Origin: Pleurotus djamor
Lineage: Eukaryota; Basidiomycota; Agaricomycetes; Agaricales; Pleurotaceae
NCBI GenBank assembly: GCA_029747585.1
Contig: JAPEVF010000006.1
Coordinates: 184,546 to 248,545, forward strand
Direction of reading: 5' to 3'
DNA: 64,000 bases
This document shows positions 34,963-45,917 of this stretch, piece after piece (positions within the stretch are counted from its first letter, which is position 1; the number at the start of each line of letters is the position of its first letter). A program made the position numbers and the translations under genes. Below the pieces are notes generated by a model. That model had not been told where the DNA came from, made no database searches, and worked only from the letters and a program-made list of their open reading frames with translations.

Positions 34963-37900
34963 ATGTCAAGGGCGGAATCCCAAAAATCCCAATTTAGTGG
35001 TCGGCGTCGATCCAATACGGCCCAGTCGATCCTTCGGAATCCCCCCATCCCGATGCCCTTACAAGTCGGGGACTACGTGACTCTCAATGCCTGGGTACAT
35101 GACCCCTCCAAAGAATCGACGTCTATCATATTCAACCAGTCATACTGGCCTGGCGTCATGGAGGGCGACATGTTACGGATAACTGGGGGTAACGAAGATA
35201 GCGATTCTGGGGTCTTATTCGTCGTACCCAAGGATGAGGGCACCCCGAAACCACAACTTCAAGTGAGAGTCATGACTTTCTCATTGTACTTTTTACTTAC
35301 GCGATTCCATTTCCTAGATTTCTCTTCCGAAACCGGTAGCAGATGCCTTCAATTGGAGGAACAACATGGAGGTTACTGTGACGAAGGTACGCGTCATGAA
35401 ATGGCTACTGTATCAAGCCGTCTGGCTCAGAGTTTGAGAAGGTTGAAAAGGAGAATCACCACGCCGACTACATTGAACTCACCTTTCAAGACCAGTATCT
35501 CGGACGAAACGACATGTGGCGTTTAGGAGAACATCTTGTCGGACACTGCGTACACAAGAACCAAGAAGTATCGTTCGTTGGATCAATAGCAGCCAAAATA
35601 CACGCAATATATGTTGACGCGAAGCAGGTACATCTGAGGTGTCTACATTCTACCGGACGCGTCTTATTCGCCCCATGAAGGTTTCCGCCGCGTGTATCAC
35701 GGCTACCACCAAGGCTGTCTATCGGTCCCTCTCCGCTAAAGTCATGATCTTTATCCAAGTGTGCCGAGAACTCTGGGAGTTCTCAGGCGACGGCGAGCGA
35801 TACAACGAAAAGATCGTACATTCGTTCCTTCCGGCTCTGTTCGCAAAATGGCGCGAAGCGGGTACCAACCATATCGTCACCATTGTCCTTATCTCCAGAG
35901 TTTTCTACGAACAATCTGAAGTTGACTATGCCGCTGGCCCCCTTCGGCAGGACGATCACGGCAACTGGTATAAAGACTTCTACAAGGTCATCACCGACTT
36001 GGAAGTTGTCTACGATTGGAAACCGACTCTCGTCAGCTTGAAAAACTCCTTTTGGGACTTCCAACGAGACATCCTTCTGACCCATCATTATCACCGCGCG
36101 TCAGTCGATCCACTAGCCGGACAAACCGATCAAGTTCGACTGGTTGGGCGGCTCTCGTTCGCTCACGATGGCCCCATTCTTGAAGCCCTCAATTTAGCTC
36201 TAAACCCAACAGAAACTCACTACATTGATCGATCGCTTTCCCTGACTGGAGCCACAACCATTCTGATCACGCCGGGAACAGGCTACTATCGAGTGTCAAA
36301 GCAGCTTCTGCGCCTCACCACCACACGTATGCTCGACCAAGGCTTTGCCCTCGATTTGATCTCATTGGCCAAACCTCCATTACATCAAAGCCCAGTATTC
36401 AGTTTCGAGGGCGTTGACCCTGAGCTTCAGACCGATAAATACTCCAAGTCCTTTTCTCGGTCTTTGGACCCACTATGGGGTGGTAATGAAAGCCCTGCGG
36501 AATCGTACAACAAGACCCTTTTCTGGTGGGAGCCCTTTTGGATATCAATGACTTTCTGGGATGCCCAAATGGACCTGCCTTTTCGAAAAGACAGGTAAAC
36601 ATATCTAGCAATCGTCTCAGTCCATATTTAACCTATATTCGGACAGGTTTATCGCCCGTGCCAAGATGCATGAAATACAGATGCTCGGTCTTCTTGAGCA
36701 CGACGTTCTCTCCAGTATTGAGGTCCCCTTCTTGCCAGAAGCCTCCACTGAATCTAGTTCGTTGAGCGATCGGATGCAGGACGGGAGGTCATACAAGGCG
36801 AAAGCCGATAAATATGATTCCGGTGTCTTCACGTTGAAGACCGAGTCTAAGCCTTCGAACAGCAGAAACTCTTATGCATCCTCATACACTTCTTCTAGTA
36901 GCGGCACTATCACGTCCTCATACCGTCCAGTGACGGATAAGCGCCCCCTAGTTCGACGAAACCCCATTGACGCTATCAAAATTCCTCCGATAGAAGAAAG
37001 TCCTCGTCGCATAATTATGGACTTGCCGCCTGAAGACCGTCCACGTCACCATGAATACGTACCCAAGGCTGGTACCTCGCCGTCACAAGCTTCTTTGCGC
37101 TCGTTCCAATCAACTAAAACGCTGTCTGTGCATCGTAAATTGGGGGAGTCCCCGTCGCGCGATTCTAGCTCTGTGCGAAGCACTATTGCATCCAAGTTAA
37201 CACCTTCGTGGATCTTTCAAACCTTCCGGAGTGGCCCCAGCCAGCCGCAGACGACTGCCATCTCTGCTTCTGCTTCCCCCGCTGTTAGCAAAGCAACTGC
37301 CAGCCTTATGCCCATATCGTCTCCCGTCCGTATGCCAGCTGTTGCTAAACCCACTGTCCAATCCAGCAAGAGTAAAGTGGGTAGCACACCTACACAAGCT
37401 ACCGTCAAAAACACGCCTGCTAGTTGGTCCAGTGCAAGTCGCCTGACTGACGAAGAAAGTGTATCTCACCGGAGTTCGCTTGTTCGGCATTCTCCAGTAA
37501 ATACTCCCCCTCGAGACGATCATATGCAAATTAAACGCCGTAGTGCTGCGTTGGCTTCTCTCGATACCCCAATAACATCATCCTCTCCGTCCGCCGCTCG
37601 ACCCAACCCATCTCGCAAAGAATCCTCTCTTTCAAGCGCTCAGGCATCACTGGCTCGTCGATGGCAGCATATGTTCCCCCAGGCTGTTTATAGACATGAA
37701 ATCAAGTGGCGTTCAATGGTGACACCAGGATGCCTACCATTGACGGTGGAATATTTCCCCTCTCCAGGAGAACTAGAGACATCGTACGATGTGTACTCAT
37801 ACGACTTTGTCGTCGACCTACGAGAAATGCATCCGTTTCTAGTCAAGGTTCCCCCTTCTCGAGGAAATGAGGAAGAGAACCGACGCACTTGGGCGCTTGT

Positions 37901-39964
37901 GGTCATGCGAGGCATGGCGGCTATCAGACTTGCTCAAGGCTTCCAGTTCGTACTAAGGCCAATGAAGTCGGACAACATCCCAGTTGAACAAACGCAAGCA
38001 CTATATCAACGGAAGCGGCCTTCGCAATACGCCACGGATGACGATATGACCCCCAAACCTAAGGGCGCAGCCGAGATCCTACAGTCAACGATTGAACCCA
38101 TCTATCTTTCAATGAGCAATGAAATTCATCGAATAGCGTACGAAGGAGACACGATCAAAGTCAGTCGCTACGTTCGCCGTATGCCTCCCATGCCTCCCAT
38201 CCAGTACAAATGCCTTATATGGCCTAAACTCGGCGAAGGTTACACCGAACTATCTACCGAATTTACGTCGCACGGTTTCGAAGGACACGTTTGGAACCGG
38301 TGAGCTTGAGTGTTCTGTCATCCTGATCCCAACCATACCTACTCTGTTTAGCTTAGATATGCTCGCTGGTGGCTACGAACAACAGTTCGACGAGGCCGTC
38401 CGATACTGGCGAACTCGGTTCATTGTGATTCCCACAGCGGACGCCCCTCTTACCAACGTTGGCCCGTCAGGCGAGGTTCTCAACGATGAAGAGATTCGAA
38501 TATTGGGCATCGAGAAGTTGGCTGAGATCTTCACGAAGCTTCGCTGGCAGGCTGAAGACAAAAGCGCTTCGCCTCCTGTTCGCTTCCTTCCAACAACCCT
38601 GGGTCCCGCTATGTCAGTGTTAGATGAATCGCTGATGACCCAGTTGGATGAAATACATACTGTTGGTCCGTTGAGGAAGAAAATGAAGAGTGAACGAGAG
38701 ATTGCTGATATGCCTCTGGCGTCTATTGCCAAAGCAATGAGAGAAGACGACGGAGTGCCAATCAAGCATCACCAATGGCATGGTACCCAGCATCTCAATT
38801 CTTTCACTGGATTTGAATTTGTCTCTTGGTTGGTTCGAGAATTCCGGGATGTTTCATCACGGTCACAGGGAGTGGAAGTTGGGGTCAAGCTCATGGAGCA
38901 AGGACTGATAGAACATTGCCGTGGTCATCACGGCTTCTTAGACGGGTAGGAACTCTCTTCCATCTACGAACTGCACCGCTGATTCGCGCGCTTTTATCGC
39001 CAGCCATTACTATTACCGTTTGAAAGGAGAGCACGCTGTACCGATGACCCCGAGAGGGTGGTTTAAGTCTAGACACGGAAAATCGGATGATGTGGGCCGT
39101 GCCTATTACCCATCGAACACTTCTCTGCAGCGTAAAAACTCAAGCCCTCGCCGGCGAAAGAAGAAACTTATATTAAGCCAAACCCTCGTAATTGACGTTG
39201 ACCCCAACAAGGTAAATTGCTCGCTCCTCTGTATTGATTTGGTTCGACTGATCTTCATACTTCATATCCAGAGGAGCGACCAAGCGGAAACGGTGATTCT
39301 CCATCATGATATCATACACAACCCTGGAACAGTCTTCCACTTCGAGCTACAGTGGATAGGCACGACGGCGCGGTGCATTGAAGATCAGCTACGCCAGTGG
39401 AGTAGGGCCATCGAGCGGTACGGACTAAAACTTGTCGAAGCCTACGTGGTCCAAATATCCGACATCCGTAGCCGCAATGCCTTCCAGTCCTGCTTCCCAA
39501 TCCGCCTCGCGATTCCGCCGCCAATTGTCCCCGACTTGGAGCGGAGAGTGCCAGAGCACACCCAAACCAAATGTTACTTCGAATATGCACTTCTCAGGCG
39601 TTTCGATTTTATCCTCGACATCGAAGCGTCGGAAATGTACCCCGAACAAATTGACGTGGTCTACTCTTATCGTCGTTCGCCATACAAGTATTCCCAATTT
39701 GTGCACCGTTCTGGGGTAGCGTTCATTCAGGTTCTCGGCGGCTCACAAGGTTTCGTCTTCCTGACGAACCGCCTAATGGGTCCAGGAAGGATGGGGGCTA
39801 CTGTGAAAGCCAAAGAGCATCGCCCTGCTGCAGCTGCCGAGAAAATCCGAATTGGACTCAGCAATTTCTGCAGCGATAAGGCAGCTCTGAGCAAATTCTA
39901 CGATGAAGAACTAGCCATGCTAGGTAGTGCGGAACCCGAGGAACCACCACCACTCAGTATATGA
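34963..39964 (+). CDS. IML1: Iml1/DEPDC5, GATOR1/SEACIT GAP subunit
   Basis: Iml1 is the catalytic GAP subunit of SEACIT (GATOR1), which turns off TORC1 at the vacuole when amino acids are low. The start at 34963 is MSRAESQKSQFSGRRRSNTA. The N-terminal domain has LQVGDYVTLNAWVHDP and GDMLRITGGNEDSDSGVLFV. Then come YIELTFQDQYLGRNDMWRLG, RSLSAKVMIFIQVCRELWEF, YNEKIVHSFLPALFAKWREA and a SABA-type region with GATTILITPGTGYYRVSKQL. A long Ser/Pro-rich linker covers about 36760-37640. A further conserved part has LPLTVEYFPSPGELETSYDV and RMPPMPPIQYKCLIWPKLGE. A DEP domain lies at about 38760-39070: FTGFEFVSWLVREF, KLMEQGLIEH, HYYYRLKGEHA. The C-terminal domain ends FCSDKAALSKFYDEEL. At about 1,550 residues its size fits the family. 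It converges on NAA20 with 75 bp between stops. Confidence 0.95.
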
Positions 39965-40039
39965 TGTATTTGATACCCATCATCTATAATGCATTTGTCA
40001 TGGGTTGTACTGTACACCATGGATGGAAGAACTCGAAAA

Positions 40040-40797
40040 TCATGGCACGTCATGAGCGCTAACCACCATATCCCTTCCGTTCGGACGGACAGAACGTCGA
40101 CCGGGATCTCTAGAGAGAGGTTTACGCATGTCTGAAGCGAAGACGAGTAAGCGACAGCAAAGCTGCTGGAGTGACGCGTAGCACTTACCAAATGCATCTT
40201 CTTCGTCTCGCCCTCCCTTGCCTATGCCCAGACTGCCATAGTACTCCCTTACTCGTCTATAAACACTATAGCCCAATTTTTCGTACATGTCTATCGCGAC
40301 GTGATTTGCGCAGCGGACATAGAGATCGACGAAGAAGCCTCTGTAGCTTTCATCGGACACGAACTCGAGAAGATCCATCATTTTGCGGGCGAGAGAGAGG
40401 CGTCGGTACTCCGGAGCGACGGTAAGAGCGGTAACATGACCATGCCATTCCGCGCCTGAGCCTTCTGCCTTGCCAAGAACTAAAAAGAATGAGCGAGTTG
40501 CTTGATTTGGGCACAGGTTATCGCTCACTGTATCCCATCATCCGACCACTAGGTGCTTCTTGAACACAGCAGAGGTCTGGCCAGCGCGAAAGATAGCTGA
40601 GATAGAAGCTGATGCCGTACTGAGTCATTTTAGTCTGATAGAGGCCCAGAAAAACGCGATATACGCACTGTCTCTGTCCATACATCCAAATTCCTGCAAA
40701 GTAAATCAGAGGCCTGGCATTTGGGGAAGCCATGTGGAACGTACACATTGTTGAACTTGAACATATCCGTCGCTCTAAATGGTCGAAGTACGCTCAT
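40040..40797 (-). CDS. NAA20: NatB N-terminal acetyltransferase catalytic subunit
   Basis: Naa20/Nat3 is the catalytic subunit of NatB, which acetylates nascent proteins starting Met-Asp/Glu/Asn/Gln on ribosomes. Small exons splice to MSVLRPFRATDMFKFNNV, NLDVWTETYGISFYLSYLSR and WPDLCCVQEAPSGRMMGYIL. The acetyl-CoA-binding stretch is HVTALTVAPEYRRLSLARKM. Then come VDLYVRCANHVAIDMYEKLG and YSVYRRVREYYG. The C-terminus is DMRKPLSRDPGRRSVRPNGR plus VVSAHDVP. The RRLSLA form of the RxxGxA motif, with Ser for Gly, is tolerated in fungal relatives. Five introns are inferred. The length is about 175-180 residues, normal for the family. Confidence 0.94.
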
Positions 40798-42223
40798 GAT
40801 TGCAGACAGTAAACCCGCGGCGGCAAGGAAGAACAAAAACACGGAGAACACGGAAGAGAGAACGCGTGCCAGACGAAGCGCTCGCAATCTAACGCGCATC
40901 CCGCCCCTGATCGTCAAAGGACTTAGCCGCAGTACTAAGTCCGCTGGTGCGCAGTGACGTCGCGGCTGCGGAAAGCGACCATTCATCTCTGTTGCACGTA
41001 GAGCTCATCTTCTGCAACCAGTTCTGTAGTATATAAAGGCCCCTTGATTTCGTGTCATTGATACAATTGCCCCTCGAACCTCCTTGCTTTTTCAATCCAC
41101 GATGAACACCGAAGCCCATTGACAAGTCGTATATACGCCGTAGAAGAAAGAGAAATGCGTATGGACGCAAGAAACTATGAGGTCAGTATGACAAGCTATA
41201 CTCACGTCTACTGCACGAACTCTGATCCCAATACCCCCTTCAAAAACAGGGTGTCTTCTATCAATCATGCCACGTCTGGCTCGTTTGATTGTTCGAGCTC
41301 AGCCCAGATGGTTAACTGGCCGTAGCTCAGCTACTTAATTCACCATCCCTGACCTTGATTCTCATCAGCGCAGTTCCGTCATTTGTGCGGGCTGGACATG
41401 CTATATCATCCTCGGGGATTCTCATCGCAAGCTGCTAGCTGTGCATAAGTATACCTACACTCCATTTATCTTCTTCCAACGACCCTGCGGAATGGCATCA
41501 GAAAGTGTCTACGGCTGTCGCTGCTGCGCTCGACCTCTAAGCTTACGTTCGGGCTTACACCTGCCTTACATCCTCGGTAGACCGTGAGCAACGGAAATAC
41601 GTTAGGGATCAACTTGGCAGCGCTTTCACGGTATCAGTCCCAACTCCTCGATGTAGGCATGTTTCATCCAGTCGTTGTTGTTTTGGTATGGAAACGTTAT
41701 ATGAAGGTAGCCATTTTAACACGAAGTAACTCGTTTCCAAGTTAAGAGGACAATGTCGTAGTATCTGTATCGGACAACCCCATTTTCGATACCGTCCCTG
41801 CGACGCCGGTCTATCTGCACTGTATGACGTTGCTTCCGCGGTAAGGCAATCATCCCCTCGTCGACGTCCCCAGCAGAAGCAAGGGTCGTCGTCGCAAGCT
41901 GGTTCGAGAGGTGAAGACCGAGGTGGTCGCAAGGTCGATGCCATCAAGGTACTCGTCCTCGGGCTGCGTGATGCCCAAGGGTCGTTCCCAACGGTGTAGA
42001 ATGTTCTAAAGACCCTGCTTCTCAGATGTTGAATAGAAAAGAGCCAATGCTTCCCTCGATCATAACGGCTTGGGCCTTGTGGCCCCCTTTCTGCTATCCA
42101 GGGGAAGGCCATCAGCCCCCGGTCCTATTACGCACAAACAAACTTCTGTCACTCCTTGCGATATATTTCTACGGAGAGACCCCAAACACTTCGATCGAGG
42201 GATTTGTTCAATTTCTTTGCCAA
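40798..42223. other. Intergenic region between NAA20 and the AT-hook gene
   Basis: This 1.4 kb between divergent genes holds no supported gene. Open frames on the minus strand at 41609-42112 are Arg/Cys/Trp-rich and unlike any protein. I see no tRNA or repeat. It probably contains two promoters and leaders. Confidence 0.55.
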
Positions 42224-43730
42224 ATGTCGCAAGCTCGATTCCTTCATTACACTCCACCAAATACACAACCTTCTCCACAAGTCACAACAACGACCATCGC
42301 GCCTCAAGATACAACCAACAAAAGGTCGCAGCCTCATGTTCAAGTTCAGCAGCAACAGCCTCCGCCGCCTCCACCCCAGCAATCCCAACCACCACCCCAA
42401 CCTCAACCAGCACCAACGACCACCGCTTCAGGTCCCAGTACCACAAGCTCAGGAACGACTAACGGGCCTATAGTCGCGACAGGGGACTGGGCAAAAGATC
42501 TAGTGCACCTTGCTAAAACGGCTGAGCTCAAGTGCGTCTCTCAAAGTCACTCTGCGATGTCCCGGCTCATGGGACTATCCCTTTCTCAACAATCCACGAC
42601 AGGAAGCACGCCTTGACGCTCCAACTTCATACCGCACACATCCTGTCGGCACATGCCATCTTAGACCAGAAAAACAAGGCCATACAGGACGTTCGAGAGC
42701 AAAAGAACAAGTCAGTCTGATCTGCTGCTAGTACATATCTGCGGGAGGTCTCATGCTCTCCTAGGCTAGATAGCGAACGTACGAGACTGATCAATGCGTT
42801 ACGTGAGGTGAGGCAGACTAGAGATTCCTTTCCATAAACCCGTTCTGAGCTCCGTGCATTCCATTCAGATCAATGAAGATCGCGACAAGGTGGGGGCGCT
42901 ACGATGCTTTTGCCGGACGTGTAAATCCTTCTAATCTTCTTGTCTGACTTGGTTCAGGTTGACCTGATGGAGGCCTCGTTGACAAAAGAGTAAGTGGATC
43001 GCTTTCTTCCGATTCTCCAGCCCAATACCAAAGCGCGTCGGCTACTACTATGTGTCTCTTGGCTTCAACTTGGTGTAATCCTATCTTACCGGGCGTAATG
43101 CTAATGCATAGGCGATAGGTGTAACGACATACGGCAAAAGATTGCGAACATAACAGAGGGTGAATACTCGGTCGTTAAGCGGGACGTCGATAGACTAAGG
43201 GATGAACTGGGCCAACCCTCCGTACCCCCTTTGCAAGCCATTCTTGACGAGAAGTCATCACAGTGAGTTACGCTTATCCACTGGCAGCACTGGCAGCCTA
43301 CTTGCTTCTTGGCGCCGTCCATTGCCTTTTTCCGCTCGCCCGTCCTTTCTTACATAAACCATGTCGGTTGACCTGCAATCATTCTTTCACTCCTGGTAGT
43401 CGTTGGTTTCACCTTCACTACGGATTCTATGTGTCCCTTCTTGGCTCTAGCATGCCCTCTGGCCTTTCGTGCGGATTTTTTTTGACATCGCAACTAATTA
43501 ACGTCTCTTTCCGCAATAGATACCTGAATGACCGAAGGCTGAATGGAAATGGAAATGACAATGTCCCAAGCGCGGCGACGATAACGACTGTAACGAATCA
43601 TGCGAAGCGCAGCTCTACTGAGATGGCGACGCTGGATACACCTCCAGCCAAACGGCCTCGTGGACGACCCAAAGGCAGTAAAAACAAAGGCAAAGAGGCG
43701 GCCAGTGCGAGTGCAGCGGTGGCTGCATAA
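42224..43730 (+). CDS. Coiled-coil protein with C-terminal AT-hook, unknown function
   Basis: No family is recognised with certainty. The start MSQARFLHYTPPNTQPSPQ is chosen because upstream in-frame codons (ATG at 42026) read as non-coding. A Gln/Pro-rich N-terminal stretch (VQVQQQQPPPPPPQQSQPPP) is followed by GDWAKDLVHLAKTAELK. Spliced exons then form a continuous helical coiled-coil, KHALTLQLHTAHILSAHAIL, DQKNKAIQDVREQKNK, LDSERTRLINALREINEDRD, LMEASLTKECNDIRQKIANI and VVKRDVDRLRDEL. The C-terminal region has an AT-hook, KRPRGRPKGSKNKGK, and an Ala/Ser end. Six short introns are inferred. The layout suggests a nuclear DNA-binding or chromatin protein that dimerises through the coiled-coil. 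It is probably conserved among basidiomycetes, but I cannot confirm that here. Confidence 0.8.
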
Positions 43731-44552
43731 GCGCGCTCTGCGAGGCTGACGATGTGATGACCGGATGACTCTTGTCAAGGAAACATTGCATCGTTGGCCA
43801 GGGCCACGTATTACCCGCGAGCCATCTGTGTTTAGCGTCCATTTTCTGTATATTCTTGGTGTCCAGATACGTATGTCGTTGTGTGTACTCTCTTGCTCAG
43901 GTCTGTGACTGGATATGTGGTTTCGTGTACTGCCAAGTAGTGATTTCATTCTTGATATTTACCCCCGGTTGCCCGTTCATACCCGATACGTGTATTTTGT
44001 GTGTACAGAGATAACAGGGATGTGATTGCGACCAGTGTAAAATACGGACAGAAAACCAAGGACTTTGTGGAGAAATGACAGAGTATTGATGCTTGCAAAG
44101 GTTGAAGGTTGAATGGTATATGACATTGCGAAAATGAAAATAACGGGTGGATGTGGTAGACCCTGGGGGTGACCCTGTCCCCATCCCATGTCTGATCGGA
44201 AGGTCGATGACACTGGAGAGGATAATGGCAGGAGATATACTGGGTGTCGGGCGATGGTGAGTGGCACTGCGACGGTGAGTGCGTTTTTCATTTGTAGCAG
44301 GAGGCATTGACCTAGGAGGAGGAGATTTGACAAGGAGAGTTGGCTAGTGAGTGGGTTAGCATGGCTCTAAAGAGATTTAGGGCGGTGGGAGAGAGGATGA
44401 GCTGGCTCAGGACGAGGGGAACGGTAGGCATAGTGATTCTTGGGCGGACAGTATGGAGTGCGGTGCCGGCGGAGAGGGATGGATGAAACCGAACCGGACG
44501 AACCGAGCCAGATCTGGAGATGGACGATCGAGAAAGACGTCAATGTTATGGG
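43731..44552. other. Promoter-side intergenic region of the cyclin gene
   Basis: About 820 bp between the AT-hook gene stop and the cyclin TATA box. No gene is supported. It should contain the 3' untranslated region of the former and control sequence of the latter. Confidence 0.5.
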
Positions 44553-44560
44553 TATATAAA
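44553..44560 (+). promoter_or_regulatory. TATA box of the Pcl-type cyclin gene
   Basis: A perfect TATATAAA lies 62 bp before the cyclin start codon. A CCATCCATCCATCCACCC leader follows it. A strong TATA box is in keeping with regulated expression. Assignment rests on sequence and position. Confidence 0.75.
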
Positions 44561-44614
44561 GCGGGCCATTTCTCCGCCAAAGCCATCCATCCATCCACCC
44601 AGCCTCCCTCAACC

Positions 44615-45917
44615 ATGGATTATTCTCCCTGCTCATCCACCGCCTCCTTCGACTCCATCGACTCGTCCTCCTCCGCCTCCTCCGCCTCCTCCACTTCCAC
44701 CACCTCCTCCTCCGCAAACCACCCAGCCTCCCTCGTCCATGCCTCAATACACTCTCAGGCAATCATGGACCTAATAGATGTAAAGATTTCCCGTTCTCTA
44801 ATCGGTATGGCTTCATGTTTTGTCATTCGTGCAATCCCCTCACCTACAAACATAACTAGATTACATGGTCGACTGCGTAGCTGAAACAGTAGACTACGCA
44901 ATGGGCAGACCGACCCCGTCCTCGTCCTACAAGGGTCGCGCAGCTCGTCGCTCAGAGTACACAAAGTTCACCACCTTTGTCACAAACGTAATCACAAGAG
45001 CAGAGGTTGCGACCCCCGTCTACCTCGCAGCCCTCGTCTACATCGACAGGGCAAGACCTCATCTTCACATCGCTTTGGAGGAATGGGCACTCGAAAGAGT
45101 CTTTTTGGGTGCTTTGATCGTAGCTTCAAAGGTACATACAGCTTTCCCCCTTTCACTTCCGTTCTCTTACTCATCCATATCAAACCAGTACCTCAACGAT
45201 TCCACGCTCAAGAATGTTCACTGGGCCCTTTGCACCGGTGTGTTCGGAAAGCGTGATGTCGGCCGTATTGAGCGGGAATTTCTCGACGTCCTCGACTTCG
45301 AGCTTTCAGTGACCGAGGAAGACATCCTCACCCACTTTGATGACATTGCAAACGTCACCTCAGCCCCCTTTGCTATGCGCAACCACGTCGACTACTACTA
45401 CTCCCGCCAGCAACAACAAACTTCAGTCTCGGTCGAACAGTCCAACACAGTCTCTACCCCAGAATACCCTACCAAACGCCACCATCGTTCAAACATGTCC
45501 TTGTCTGTCCACATCCCCCTCCCCGGCGCTGTCCCCGAGCTCTCTTACTCTTCCCCGGAGTCAGCCTCTTCGGATGGCTCCTCCTTCTCCTCTTCCCCAG
45601 CTACCCCGTCCACTCTCAACTCCGAGCCTTCCCCTGCTACGAGCCCAGAGCGTGAGACTTGCTCCAAGGACGACGCTTTCGCCATGCCCACGGATGATAT
45701 TCATCCCCACGCCGAGTATATCGAGCTTGCCAGCCGCTCGGCTACCATTCCCATCCGTCCTCCCACAGCTGCCAAAAAGGCTGGCTTGGGCTTCACTTCG
45801 ACCACTATGGAACTACTCAGGGCCTTCCCCCTTCCCCTTCCTCCTACCGCTCACCACCACCAACATCACCAGCGGGAGAAGAGCATTCACACTAGATTTC
45901 CTATTCGCTTGCATTAA
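44615..45917 (+). CDS. Pcl-type (Pho80-like) cyclin
   Basis: A cyclin of the family that partners Pho85-type kinases in fungi, linked to G1 entry, polarity and nutrient response. The N-terminus is a long Ser run (about residues 5-35), MDYSPCSSTASFDSIDSSSS. The cyclin box spans about residues 45-190: ASLVHASIHSQAIMDLIDVK, DYMVDCVAETVDYAMGR, KFTTFVTNVITRAEVATPVY, LAALVYIDRARP, LERVFLGALIVASKYLNDST and LKNVHWALCTGVFGKRDVGR. ERE then FLDVLDFELSVTEEDIL complete the fold. The Ser/Pro-rich C-terminal region ends KSIHTRFPIRLH. Two introns are inferred, at about 44803-44858 and 45132-45188. The Ser-rich tails suggest phosphorylation control. Confidence 0.9.

Noticed and set aside
41240..41340. Possible tRNA because of a GTTCGAG-like stretch
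   Set aside because: No matching acceptor and anticodon stems could be built around it.
41609..42112. A 167-codon open frame on the minus strand
   Set aside because: Rich in Arg, Cys and Trp with no domain, no promoter-like context and no continuing exons. It looks like chance coding.
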